Assembly: GCA_900556605.1 (NCBI GenBank)
Contig: USPC01000007.1
Location: 1-36,308 of the forward strand
DNA from: an uncultured Collinsella sp.
GTDB taxonomy: Bacteria > Actinomycetota > Coriobacteriia > Coriobacteriales > Coriobacteriaceae
Reading direction: 5' to 3'
DNA length: 36,308 nt
Shown here: positions 17,295 through 24,600 of the stretch, piece by piece
Numbering within the stretch: the first letter of the stretch is position 1
Layout: every line of letters starts with the position of its first letter
The notes under the pieces: model-generated
What the model was told of the DNA's origin: nothing
The model's database searches: none
What the model saw: only the letters and a program-made list of their open reading frames with translations
Program-made: the position numbers and the translations under genes

Positions 17295-18428
17295 CTATAA
17301 CAACTCAATCTTTCCGTCCTTCACGGTGAGTCCCATGTTGCCCGAGAGCAGATCGTCCAGGCGCGAGCCCACGAGCTCAAAGCGCCAGCCTTCGCGCAGG
17401 GGGCTCTGCTCGGGATGCTCAATATAGTCGGCCAGGTCATCGCGCGAGGCAATGACCGAGGTCGCCACGCCCGAGCGCTCGGCGACCAGGCGAATGAGCG
17501 CATACATCAGGTCCGTCACGCTCTCCAACTCCGGCGAAATTTGGCGATGCCCGCGCACCATGAGCGGCAGGCGATCGTGCGGGCAGCTCGCACCGCGCTT
17601 GATGGCCATAAGCGCGCCGTCCACGTCGCGCTCCCCCAGCTGGTCGGTACCGCGAATGCTGCGGAATTCCTCAACACGCACGGGATTACGTTTAACTAGG
17701 GCCAGCAGCGTATCGTCGGACATAACCCACTTACGAGGGATGTTGCGCCGCTCAGCGCGGTCCTCGCGCCAGGCGGCAAGCTCGCGCGCGATGCCCAGTT
17801 GATGGCGGCTACACGAGTTGATGCGCTTGACCTTGCGGAATGCCTCATGGCGGTCGGCGCGGTAGTGTGACTCGTCGGCCAGCGGACGCAACTCGTCGAG
17901 CACCCAGTCCACGCGGCCCAGCTCACGCAGGCGGCTCATCATCTCGGTATAGGCGACAATCAGGTACTTGACGTCATCGATCGCGTACTCAATCTGCTTA
18001 TCGGTCAGCGGGCGGCGCGACCAGTCGGTCAGCGACTCGGTCTTAGGCAACGAAACGCCGCAAAACGTCTGCACGAGCGCGCCGTAGGAAATCTGCTGAC
18101 GCTCGCCCAAAAAGGCGGCGGCCACCTGCGTGTCAAAAATGGGACGCGGCAGCACGCCCACGGTATGGAGCATAACCTCCATATCCTGCGAGCAGGCGTG
18201 AAACACCTTGGTCACGCTCTCATCGCCCATAAGCTCGGCGAGCGGCGACAGGTCGTCGATCACCAGAGGATCGACCGCGACGCTCTCAGCAGGGGTGGCA
18301 ATCTGGACCAAGCACAGGCGCGGGTGGAACGTGCGCTCGCGCAAAAACTCGGTATCGACGGCAATCGCGTCGAACTCGCGGGCGCGTTGGCAAAAGTCGA
18401 GCAGAGCCTGATGTGTGGAAATGTACAT
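17295..18428 (-). CDS. rnd: Ribonuclease D
   Basis: The 377-residue DEDDy-type 3'-5' exoribonuclease takes part in tRNA and stable RNA 3'-end trimming. ExoI is AVDTEF with Asp25 and Glu27. ExoII lies around HACSQDMEVM and FDTQVAAAFLG. ExoIII is YAIDDVKYL with the catalytic Tyr and Asp. An HRDC-type helical domain follows (QLGIARELAAWREDRAERRNIPRKWVMSD, described by position about 215-245). The frame opens 12 codons earlier, but ATG 18428 aligns with the family's usual N-terminus just before the first catalytic strand. No strong ribosome site is visible at either start. Confidence 0.92.
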   Translation of the reverse strand: MYISTHQALLDFCQRAREFDAIAVDTEFLRERTFHPRLCLVQIATPAESVAVDPLVIDDLSPLAELMGDESVTKVFHACSQDMEVMLHTVGVLPRPIFDTQVAAAFLGERQQISYGALVQTFCGVSLPKTESLTDWSRRPLTDKQIEYAIDDVKYLIVAYTEMMSRLRELGRVDWVLDELRPLADESHYRADRHEAFRKVKRINSCSRHQLGIARELAAWREDRAERRNIPRKWVMSDDTLLALVKRNPVRVEEFRSIRGTDQLGERDVDGALMAIKRGASCPHDRLPLMVRGHRQISPELESVTDLMYALIRLVAERSGVATSVIASRDDLADYIEHPEQSPLREGWRFELVGSRLDDLLSGNMGLTVKDGKIELL

Positions 18429-18526
18429 ATCAACCCATCGAATAAGGTTAGGCCCGAAAAACACGGGTAGGATATCGGCATTGCCCTACAACTATACTCG
18501 GTTAGTCACAGAACGGGAACGTAAGT

Positions 18527-19444
18527 ATGCGCTGCCTTATCATCCACAACCCGGCATCGGGCCCCAGCTCAGATGAAATCTACGCGTTCACGCACGCCCT
18601 CGCGCAGGGCGGCGACGAGGTCGTGATGCGTTTTATCGGCGATGGCATGGAACCCGAGGACGCCGTGGCAGACGTGCGCGAGTTTGATCGCGTGGTCGTT
18701 TCGGGCGGCGACGGCACCGTCTCCAACGTGCTCGACCAGATGCGCGGGTGCGGCGTCCCCACGCTCGTCTTCCCCTCCGGCACGGCCTGCCTGTTCTTCA
18801 ACAACATCGGCAATGTCCCCGAGGCAGCGGCGCTTGCCAAGGCTTGCCGCGCCGGTCGCACGGTCAAAGTGGACATGGGCGAGCTCTTTTGGCTCGACGA
18901 GAACGGCAACGAGAAGCGCCACGGCTTTATCATCATCGCCGGCTCGGGCTTCGACGCCGAGATCATGATGAAGGCCGCCCCCGCCAAAAACGACATCGGT
19001 GAGATCGCCTATTTCCTGTCGGCGCTCGCCACGCCCAACCCCACGGTGGCGCACTTTACGATTGAGCATGACGGCATTGTCGAGGAGCTCGATGGCATCT
19101 GCTGCATGGCCGGCAACACCTCGGTCATTCAAAACGACATCAACCTGTTCCCCGATTGCCGCATGAACGACGGCATGGTCGACATCGCGGTCATCGAGCC
19201 CGTAAAAACCGTCCAGCTCCTGCCCACCGTGATTACCGCCGCGCTCGACCCCGCCGGCAAGGTGCTCGGCCGTCCGCAGTTCAAGATCATCCAGACCAAA
19301 GAAGCCAAGATCACCTGCACGCCGTCGCTGGGCATGCAGTTCGATGGCGAGATCATCTCCAGCAACTCGGGCGTCTTTGGCGCCCGCGCACTTCCGCAAT
19401 GCCTCGACCTCATCGTCGACGAATTCTCCCCACTCGGAAAATAG
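18527..19444 (+). CDS. Diacylglycerol/lipid kinase family protein
   Basis: The 305-residue protein is of the DAGK catalytic-domain family (DgkB/YegS/LCB5 type). It begins with the conserved CLIIHNPASG, has the nucleotide-binding VVSGGDGTVSN (57-67) and the PSGTACLFFNNIG segment that aligns with the usual GTxNDFA region. That segment here reads GTACLFFNN, somewhat divergent. Also present are AGSGFDAEIM and the C-terminal MQFDGE (aligning with the acidic QxDGE motif). It probably phosphorylates a lipid at the membrane. The exact substrate is unclear. It is followed after 9 bp by a tiny membrane-protein gene with a strong ribosome site, so the two are likely cotranscribed. Confidence 0.88.
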   Translation: MRCLIIHNPASGPSSDEIYAFTHALAQGGDEVVMRFIGDGMEPEDAVADVREFDRVVVSGGDGTVSNVLDQMRGCGVPTLVFPSGTACLFFNNIGNVPEAAALAKACRAGRTVKVDMGELFWLDENGNEKRHGFIIIAGSGFDAEIMMKAAPAKNDIGEIAYFLSALATPNPTVAHFTIEHDGIVEELDGICCMAGNTSVIQNDINLFPDCRMNDGMVDIAVIEPVKTVQLLPTVITAALDPAGKVLGRPQFKIIQTKEAKITCTPSLGMQFDGEIISSNSGVFGARALPQCLDLIVDEFSPLGK

Positions 19445-19453
19445 GAGGACCCC

Positions 19454-19546
19454 ATGAACGACACTCCCCTGCCCGGCTTTATCGTCATTGTTCTGGCCAT
19501 GCTCATCGGCTATGCGATCAACGTGATCCACCGCCGGAAGAAGTAA
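19454..19546 (+). CDS. Small single-pass membrane protein (30 residues)
   Basis: An ATG at 19454 is preceded by a perfect AGGAGG (19443-19448) at a good spacing of 5 nt. The frame encodes 30 residues: a short polar start (MNDTPLPG), a hydrophobic stretch FIVIVLAMLIGYAINVI long enough for one membrane span, and a basic end HRRKK. By the positive-inside rule the C-terminus would face the cytoplasm. It lies 9 bp after the lipid-kinase stop and is followed by a strong terminator at 19583-19625, so the pair forms a compact transcription unit. I do not recognise the family. It may assist or anchor the neighbouring kinase, which is inference. Confidence 0.7.
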   Translation: MNDTPLPGFIVIVLAMLIGYAINVIHRRKK

Positions 19547-19582
19547 TTCCACATCGGTATGATATTCATCCAATTATCGTCT

Positions 19583-19625
19583 CCCCCGTTGTTTATGCAT
19601 TTGCCAAACAGCGGGGGATTTTTCT
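19583..19625 (+). terminator. Rho-independent terminator after the lipid-kinase/small-protein unit
   Basis: Arms 19583-19594 and 19606-19617 form a 12-bp stem (one G-T pair) with an 11-nt loop, followed by ATTTTTCTTT. Confidence 0.85.
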
Positions 19626-19699
19626 TTGCGCCCCGTGCAAGGCACTTTATTCAGGCACAGTAATTGCAGGGCGTCTTTATTTAAATAAAGCTAGATAAT

Positions 19700-19770
19700 G
19701 AGTATTATTGTCCGCTCATCGCATATTTTAGGACGCTCATCGAGTATTTAATCGAAATAGATGAATACTC
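19700..19770 (+). promoter_or_regulatory. Repeated motifs upstream of the C69 peptidase gene (putative operator region)
   Basis: CGCTCATCG occurs at 19713-19721 and again at 19734-19742, 21 bp apart (two helical turns). GAGTATT occurs at 19700-19706 and 19742-19748, with an inverted copy AATACTC at 19764-19770. The region 19626-19854 is AT-rich compared with its surroundings and contains no gene. Confidence 0.45.
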
Positions 19771-19854
19771 TTTAGACTTCCTATAGGCTAATAGATGTAT
19801 TTATTAGCTGAGATTCCGCACAGTTTTGTGGGGTCTCAACAGTTGGGAGGGATC

Positions 19855-21657
19855 ATGAGGTTTACTCATCCTGTCAACACGCTCAAAAAGCTCGGCTGCG
19901 GCCTTGCGTTTGGAGCAGCGGCCATCATGGCCATGCCGACTTCGGCGCTCGCCTGCACCCAGATCTACATGGGTAGCAAGCTCACGGCAGACGGCAACAC
20001 GTACTATGGCCGTTCCGAAGACTTCGGTCCGCGCTATGTCAAGCACTTTGGCATTGAGCCCGCACACAAGGACGGCAACGAGCACACATCGGTCGAGTCC
20101 GGTTTTGAGTACAAGTCCAAGGGCGCAACCTACCGCTACACCTTCGTTCGCGACAACCCCTCGCAGTGGGAAGATCGCTACGACGCATATTCCGAGGCCG
20201 GCATCAACGAGAAGGGCGTCTCCTGCTCTGCCACGTTGAGCACCTCCTATAACGAGAAGGCCGAAGAAGCCGACCCCATCACCGAGGAGACTGGCATTGG
20301 CGAGTACAGCTATGTCAGCGTCATCCTGGGCGAGAGCGCCACGGCCCGCGAGGGCGTCGAGCTCATCGGCAGCCTGATCGACGAGCAGGGCGTCTGCTCC
20401 AACGACCAGATCATCATCGCCGACAGCACCGAGACCTGGCTGTTCGCCGCGCTTTCCGGCCATCAGTGGATTGCCATGAGGCTCGCCGATGACATCGCCT
20501 CGCTCAACCCCAACATCGGCAACCTCACCTATGACGTCGACCTCGACGACACCGAGAACTGTCTCCATTCCGAGGGCATCGAGTCCATGCCTAAGGAGAA
20601 GGGCTTTGCCGAGTACACTGACGGCAAGTTCGACGTCGCCAAGACCTACGGCGAGGAGATCGGCGAGGCCGGTATGCACCAGTGGTCGCGCTATATCCAG
20701 GGTCGCGATTACTTCATGGCCCCGCTGGCTGAAGGCACTGACTACGAGATCGTCAAGGACGAGCGTGAAGACGCTCGCGCCACGACCGGCGCCCTGGTCC
20801 ACGAGATGCAGCCGCTGTTCTTCCAGCCCGGCAAGTCCGACTGGAACACCTTTGAGATGATCCGCAGCTTCGCTGCTCGCGGCGAGAATGTCGCCGGTCT
20901 CAACGCCAACACCGACGGCGCCTATGCTATCGGCTCCAACCGCAACACCGAGATCCACACCTTCCAGATCCGCCACGGCATGGACCCCGAAATCGCGACC
21001 ATCCAGTGGGAGATGCTCTCCAACGCCGAGTTCTCCGTCGCTATCCCCCTCTACTCCGCACTGCTCACCGAGGTCAGCCCCTACTTCAGCGATCAGGATG
21101 TCTCCTTCGATCACTGCGAAGAGGAAGACGTTGTAAACAACGAGGAGCCCAAGAACTCCATCAACTACGTCCTCATGGACATCAACACGCTCGCCTATGA
21201 GAACCGCGATCACTGCGCTACCGGCGTCCGCGCCTACCTCGACGCCCTGCAGAAGGAGCTCATCGAGCAGAACCTGACCGTCGACGAGGCCATGCAGGCC
21301 GCCGAGGACACCGAGGCCCGCACCACCCTGGCCAACAAGGCCGGCAAGGCTGCCACCAAAAACACCTACCTCAAGTGCAAGGCTATGCTCGAGGAAATGC
21401 GTGACTACCTCAAGGAGGGCGACTTCTCCGAGGAGTTCGTCCCGAGCGACTACGATGCCGACAACGACTGCCTGGTCGAGTCCATCACCTACGCCGACGA
21501 GGCCCTCTCCGATAAGGACGTTGCCGAGCCCGAGGTCGAGAAGGAAGAGGCCACCGAGGAGAAGTCCGAGGGCAACAACATGGCCGCCATGGCCGTTGGC
21601 GCCGTCGTCGTCATCGGTGTCTGCGGCTTCGTGCTCTATCGTCGCAAAAAGGCCTAA
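19855..21657 (+). CDS. C69 family dipeptidase, surface-anchored
   Basis: The 600-residue exported Ntn-hydrolase is of peptidase family C69 (PepD-like). A signal peptide (LKKLGCGLAFGAAAIMAMPTSALA, residues 10-33) ends exactly before Cys34. The mature protein would start CTQIYMG, with the nucleophilic cysteine as residue 1, then GRSEDFGPRY, which is typical of the family. Central conserved parts include DSTETWLFAALSGHQWIAMRL. The C-terminus has an acidic stretch, one membrane helix (about 575-593, MAVGAVVVIGVCGFVLY) and RRKKA, so the enzyme is probably held on the outer face of the membrane. ATG 19855 is preceded by GGGAGG. The frame's 20-codon upstream extension lacks a ribosome site. It probably releases dipeptides or cleaves peptidoglycan or host peptides. 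Confidence 0.9.
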   Translation: MRFTHPVNTLKKLGCGLAFGAAAIMAMPTSALACTQIYMGSKLTADGNTYYGRSEDFGPRYVKHFGIEPAHKDGNEHTSVESGFEYKSKGATYRYTFVRDNPSQWEDRYDAYSEAGINEKGVSCSATLSTSYNEKAEEADPITEETGIGEYSYVSVILGESATAREGVELIGSLIDEQGVCSNDQIIIADSTETWLFAALSGHQWIAMRLADDIASLNPNIGNLTYDVDLDDTENCLHSEGIESMPKEKGFAEYTDGKFDVAKTYGEEIGEAGMHQWSRYIQGRDYFMAPLAEGTDYEIVKDEREDARATTGALVHEMQPLFFQPGKSDWNTFEMIRSFAARGENVAGLNANTDGAYAIGSNRNTEIHTFQIRHGMDPEIATIQWEMLSNAEFSVAIPLYSALLTEVSPYFSDQDVSFDHCEEEDVVNNEEPKNSINYVLMDINTLAYENRDHCATGVRAYLDALQKELIEQNLTVDEAMQAAEDTEARTTLANKAGKAATKNTYLKCKAMLEEMRDYLKEGDFSEEFVPSDYDADNDCLVESITYADEALSDKDVAEPEVEKEEATEEKSEGNNMAAMAVGAVVVIGVCGFVLYRRKKA

Positions 21658-21676
21658 GAACCCCTCACCTTAAGGC

Positions 21677-21707
21677 GCGGGCGGGAAGGCCAAGGTCGCC
21701 CGCCCGC
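21677..21707 (+). terminator. Weak hairpin after the C69 gene
   Basis: GCGGGCGGG (21677-21685) and CCCGCCCGC (21699-21707) form a 9-bp stem 20 bp after the stop codon. There is no T-tract, so it is at best a weak terminator. Confidence 0.3.
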
Positions 21708-21760
21708 CCAGCCGCCCATTCGACCGGCGGGAAACGTCGCCGAAATCTTTTCAAAAAAGA

Positions 21761-21790
21761 TTCCCTGCACACACTTCGCTGTGCTATAGT
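21761..21790 (+). promoter_or_regulatory. Putative promoter of the Trp-leader/ECF operon
   Basis: TATAGT at 21785-21790 (within TGCTATAGT, an extended -10 TG at 21782-21783 with one base off) is preceded 18 bp upstream by the weak -35 TTCCCT (21761-21766). Transcription from about 21797 would give a roughly 50-nt leader before the peptide start. Confidence 0.5.
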
Positions 21791-21848
21791 GCAGCGCAAC
21801 AGCAACGAGGTGCAACCGCGCCAAGGCATCACGAAAGGAGCCACCAAC

Positions 21849-21917
21849 ATGAAGAACACGATGAAGTCTCTCAACAACTGGTGGTGGCGTGATGCGAATA
21901 CGATCGGTCGACAGTGA
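21849..21917 (+). CDS. Tryptophan leader peptide (22 residues, Trp-Trp-Trp)
   Basis: An ATG at 21849 is preceded by AAAGGAG (21834-21840). The frame encodes 22 residues, beginning MKNTMKSLNN, then three consecutive tryptophans at positions 11-13 (TGG TGG TGG, 21879-21887), then RDANTIGRQ and TGA. Tryptophan is the rarest amino acid, and three in a row in a short translated frame is the classic leader of trp operon attenuation, here directly ahead of a transporter operon. The terminator at 21956-21984 begins 39 bp after the stop. By analogy with trpL, ribosome stalling at these codons when charged tRNA-Trp is scarce would favour read-through. The frame is too short for usual gene callers. Confidence 0.88.
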   Translation: MKNTMKSLNNWWWRDANTIGRQ

Positions 21918-21984
21918 GTCCCTCACGCCTGTTTTTGCGCTCTAGGTGATTGGAAGGCCTCCGGTTTCGACCGGGGGCCTTTTT
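21886..21984 (+). promoter_or_regulatory. Transcription attenuator with alternative pairings
   Basis: Three pairings can be read directly. GGCGTGA (21886-21892, in the third Trp, Arg and Asp codons) is complementary to TCACGCC (21923-21929). CGGTCGA (21905-21911, in the last codons before the stop) is complementary to TCGACCG (21967-21973), which covers the loop and 3' arm of the terminator. The terminator itself is 21956-21984. A ribosome stalled at the Trp codons leaves 21905-21911 free to block the terminator. A ribosome reaching the stop at 21915 covers it. The pairings are seen, the mechanism is inferred. Confidence 0.7.
21956..21984 (+). terminator. Attenuator terminator with UUCG loop
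   Basis: GGCCTCCGGT (21956-21965) and ACCGGGGGCC (21970-21979) form a 10-bp stem (one G-T pair) closed by a TTCG tetraloop, followed by TTTTT (21980-21984) and CT. It lies between the leader peptide and the S-component gene, 80 bp ahead of its start. Confidence 0.9.
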
Positions 21985-22063
21985 CTATCTCGAGCCCAAT
22001 CGCATTCGCATCACGCGCCTCCGCTTTCTTCTCTTGCACTTCCCTTCCGAAAGGATTTTCACC

Positions 22064-22636
22064 ATGTCTCAGAACACCACCACCGCCCAGCCCCGCACCG
22101 TCCAGACCGCCGACCGCGGCAAACTCGACGTCCGCGCCCTCGTCTTGCTCGCCATCCTGCTTGCCGCCGGCTTCATCCTCAACTTCACCGTCGGCAAGGC
22201 CATCTCCGGCATCTCGGGCGGCATGATCAGCCCCGAGTTCATTATCTCGGCCTTCTGCCTCACTATCCTGGTCGTTCGTCCCAACATTGGCCAGGCGCTC
22301 GTTATCGGCCTGATCTCGGCGGCTGTAATCCAGATCACCACCACCTCGCCGTTTGTCGATTTTGCCGCCGAGGGCATCGCCGCCATGCTCATGGCCGTCA
22401 TTGTCAACGCTGCTGCCAAGGACGGCCAGGTTAAGCCAGCCGTCGCCATCGTCGCAACGTTCGTGACCACCTTTGTCTCGGGCGTCATCTTCATGGTCAT
22501 CAAGATGGCTATGCTCGGCGTGGTGGGCGAGCTCGCCGCTGCCATGCTGCCCGTCGTCGCCATGACCGCCGTGTTTAACGCCATTCTGGTCGGCGCTCTC
22601 TATCTGCCCATCCAGAAGGCCCTGAAGCTCAACTAA
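22064..22636 (+). CDS. ECF transporter substrate-binding S component, probably tryptophan-specific
   Basis: The 190-residue membrane protein has a short hydrophilic start and about five to six hydrophobic segments (for example 27-45, 60-80, 83-103, 120-150, 157-183), the size and layout of an energy-coupling-factor S component. The motif-like region ISGGMISPEFIISAFCLTILVVRPNIGQ (about 47-74) resembles TrpP-type predicted tryptophan transporters. Substrate assignment rests mainly on the Trp-Trp-Trp leader and attenuator directly upstream. GAAAGGA at 22049-22055 fits the ATG at 22064. It is followed by the ATPase and T-component genes, completing the transporter, although two palindromes separate it from them (22643-22828). 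Confidence 0.82.
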   Translation: MSQNTTTAQPRTVQTADRGKLDVRALVLLAILLAAGFILNFTVGKAISGISGGMISPEFIISAFCLTILVVRPNIGQALVIGLISAAVIQITTTSPFVDFAAEGIAAMLMAVIVNAAAKDGQVKPAVAIVATFVTTFVSGVIFMVIKMAMLGVVGELAAAMLPVVAMTAVFNAILVGALYLPIQKALKLN

Positions 22637-22642
22637 CCTGCT

Positions 22643-22743
22643 CGGCTTTACGAGCCACCCCATCTTGGCGTTCATTCGTCGCTCGCGTACCCAAGTACGC
22701 TTCGCCCCTCTTTCGCGCCAACCTGGGGCCCCTCGTAAAGCCG
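22643..22743. repeat. Nested palindrome D within the ECF operon
   Basis: CGGCTTTACGAG (22643-22654) and its complement (22732-22743) form 12-bp outer arms. CCCCA/TGGGG (22658-22662, 22724-22728) and TTGGCG/CGCCAA (22665-22670, 22716-22721) continue the stem with small bulges. GCGTAC/GTACGC (22685-22690, 22695-22700) form the tip. The outer arm starts 7 bp after the S-component stop. Confidence 0.8.
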
Positions 22744-22788
22744 TCTCCGTGCTTCACCACCAAAGACTGTCCCAAACAACTAGCTTTT

Positions 22789-22828
22789 GGGGACGTTCTT
22801 AAACGACTAGTCATGTAAGAACGTCCCC
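22789..22828. repeat. 13-bp inverted repeat with inner palindrome ahead of the ATPase gene
   Basis: GGGGACGTTCTTA (22789-22801) and its exact complement (22816-22828) enclose a loop with the palindrome GACTAGTC (22805-22812). It ends 20 bp before the ATPase start and could affect read-through, RNA stability or translation of the ATPase relative to the S component. Confidence 0.8.
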
Positions 22829-22848
22829 GATGACTATGAAAGGTATCC

Positions 22849-24600
22849 ATGGAAACGATCATCAACGTCGACGATGTCTCGTTCTCCTATGGCACGCAGA
22901 CCGAGCAGGCGCTTAAGCATATCTCGCTCGGCGTGAACAGGGGAGATTTTATCGGCATTATCGGGCCTTCGGGCGCCGGCAAGTCCACACTTGCCGCCTG
23001 CCTGTCGGGAGCCGTACCCCACCACTACACCGGCACGTTCTTTGGCTCCGTCACTGTCGACGGAAACGACACCTGTGAAGTTTCGCTCACCGATGTGTCG
23101 CAGATCGTCGGCAGCGTGTTGCAGGACATCGACACGCAAATGGTCGCCTCGGTCGTCGAAGACGAGATGCTTTTTGGCCTGGAGAACTTTGGCGTTCCCC
23201 ACGCCCAGATCGAGCAACGTGTGAGCGAGACGCTTAAGACCGTCGGCATCAGCGACCTGCGCGACCGCGAGATCGCCACCCTCTCAGGCGGCCAAAAGCA
23301 AAAGGTTGCCATCGCCGCCATCCTCGCCATGCGTCCGCGTGTGCTCGTACTCGACGAACCCACCGCGGCGCTCGACCCCGCCAGCTCCACGCTGGTATTC
23401 GAGACCCTGCGCGAGGCCAACCATGCACTCGGCATCACCATCGTCGTCATTGAGCAAAAAGTCGCCCTACTTTCGGAGTATTGCAACCGCGTGCTCGTGC
23501 TCAATCATGGCGAAATCGCGCTACAGGGCAAGCCGCACGAGGTCTTCGCACACGCCGATGAGCTCCGCGCCATCGGCGTCGATTGCCCGCGTGTCACGCG
23601 CATTTTCAACAGCCTCGAGGCCGATGGCCTGGCCAGCGGCACTCCCTGTTTGGATGTTGATGAGGCCGAGCGCCTGATTACGGGCATCGTCGACCCCACA
23701 CGCGCGCATAACGATGCTCAGGCACCCGCCAGCTCACCGCACGCACCGTCGTTGCGCCCGCACGCCAAGGACGCCGAGCCCGTGCTCACCTTCGATCACG
23801 TTGAGTTTGCCTATCCCAACGGCGGCGCCGCCGTCCACGACCTCAACCTGACCCTCTATCCCGGCGAGCTCGTGGGCATCGTCGGCCAAAACGGTGCCGG
23901 CAAGACCACGCTCACCAAGCTGCTCACAGGCCTGCTTAAGCCCGCCTCGGGCAGCGTGCGCGTCACGGGACTGGATACCGCAGCCGTTCCCACAAGCCGC
24001 ATCGCCCGCGAAGTCGCAACCCTCTTCCAAAACCCCGACCGCCAGATCTGCAAGGACACCGTGCTCGACGAGGTCGCCTTTGGCCTGGAGCTTGCCGGCA
24101 TCGACCGCGCCGAGGCGCTGCGTCGCGCCCAGCTCGTCATCGACCGCTTTGGCTTGCCGGCCGACGAGGCGCCTTTCTCGCTCTCGCGCGGCCAGCGCCA
24201 GATGGTGGCACTCGCCTCCGTCGTGGTCGTAGAGCCCAAAATCGTGGTGCTCGACGAGCCTACGAGCGGCCTTGACTACCGCGAGTGCATGACCGTCATG
24301 GAAACCGTTCGCACCATGGCCGAGCGCGGCTGCGCTGTAATCATGGTCTGCCACGACATGGAAGTCGTCTCCGACTTTGCCGAGCGCATTGTAGTAATGG
24401 CCGACGGCCGCATCCTCGAGCGCGGCCGCACGCACGAGCTGTTCTCGAACATCGAGCTCATGCAGCGAGCCTACGTTGAGCCGCCCCAGGTCATAGAGCT
24501 TTCTCGTCGCCTGGCATCCTCCGTCTCTCCCGCCTTTGCACAGGTGAGCGAGGTCACCGATATCGTTCGCATTACCGAGGAGATGGTCCACCGTGGTTAA
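22849..24600 (+). CDS. ECF transporter double ATPase (fused A and A' components)
   Basis: The 583-residue cytoplasmic protein has two complete ABC ATPase domains. Domain 1 (about 1-235) has Walker A GPSGAGKST (39-47), signature LSGGQKQK and Walker B VLVLDEPTAALD. A linker of about 70 residues with low-complexity Pro/Ala/His leads to domain 2. Domain 2 has Walker A GQNGAGKTT, a signature reading LSRGQRQM (Arg instead of Gly) and Walker B IVVLDEPTSGLD. This matches EcfA/EcfA' fused in one chain, the energising part of an ECF importer. GAAAGG at 22837-22842 precedes ATG 22849. Its end overlaps the T-component start by 8 nt. Confidence 0.93.
   Translation: METIINVDDVSFSYGTQTEQALKHISLGVNRGDFIGIIGPSGAGKSTLAACLSGAVPHHYTGTFFGSVTVDGNDTCEVSLTDVSQIVGSVLQDIDTQMVASVVEDEMLFGLENFGVPHAQIEQRVSETLKTVGISDLRDREIATLSGGQKQKVAIAAILAMRPRVLVLDEPTAALDPASSTLVFETLREANHALGITIVVIEQKVALLSEYCNRVLVLNHGEIALQGKPHEVFAHADELRAIGVDCPRVTRIFNSLEADGLASGTPCLDVDEAERLITGIVDPTRAHNDAQAPASSPHAPSLRPHAKDAEPVLTFDHVEFAYPNGGAAVHDLNLTLYPGELVGIVGQNGAGKTTLTKLLTGLLKPASGSVRVTGLDTAAVPTSRIAREVATLFQNPDRQICKDTVLDEVAFGLELAGIDRAEALRRAQLVIDRFGLPADEAPFSLSRGQRQMVALASVVVVEPKIVVLDEPTSGLDYRECMTVMETVRTMAERGCAVIMVCHDMEVVSDFAERIVVMADGRILERGRTHELFSNIELMQRAYVEPPQVIELSRRLASSVSPAFAQVSEVTDIVRITEEMVHRG

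Noticed and set aside
19945..19960. Lipobox reading of SALAC in the C69 protein
   Set aside because: The residue three before the cysteine is Ala rather than Leu/Val/Ile, and C69 enzymes need this cysteine as the catalytic nucleophile. Signal peptidase I cleavage fits better.
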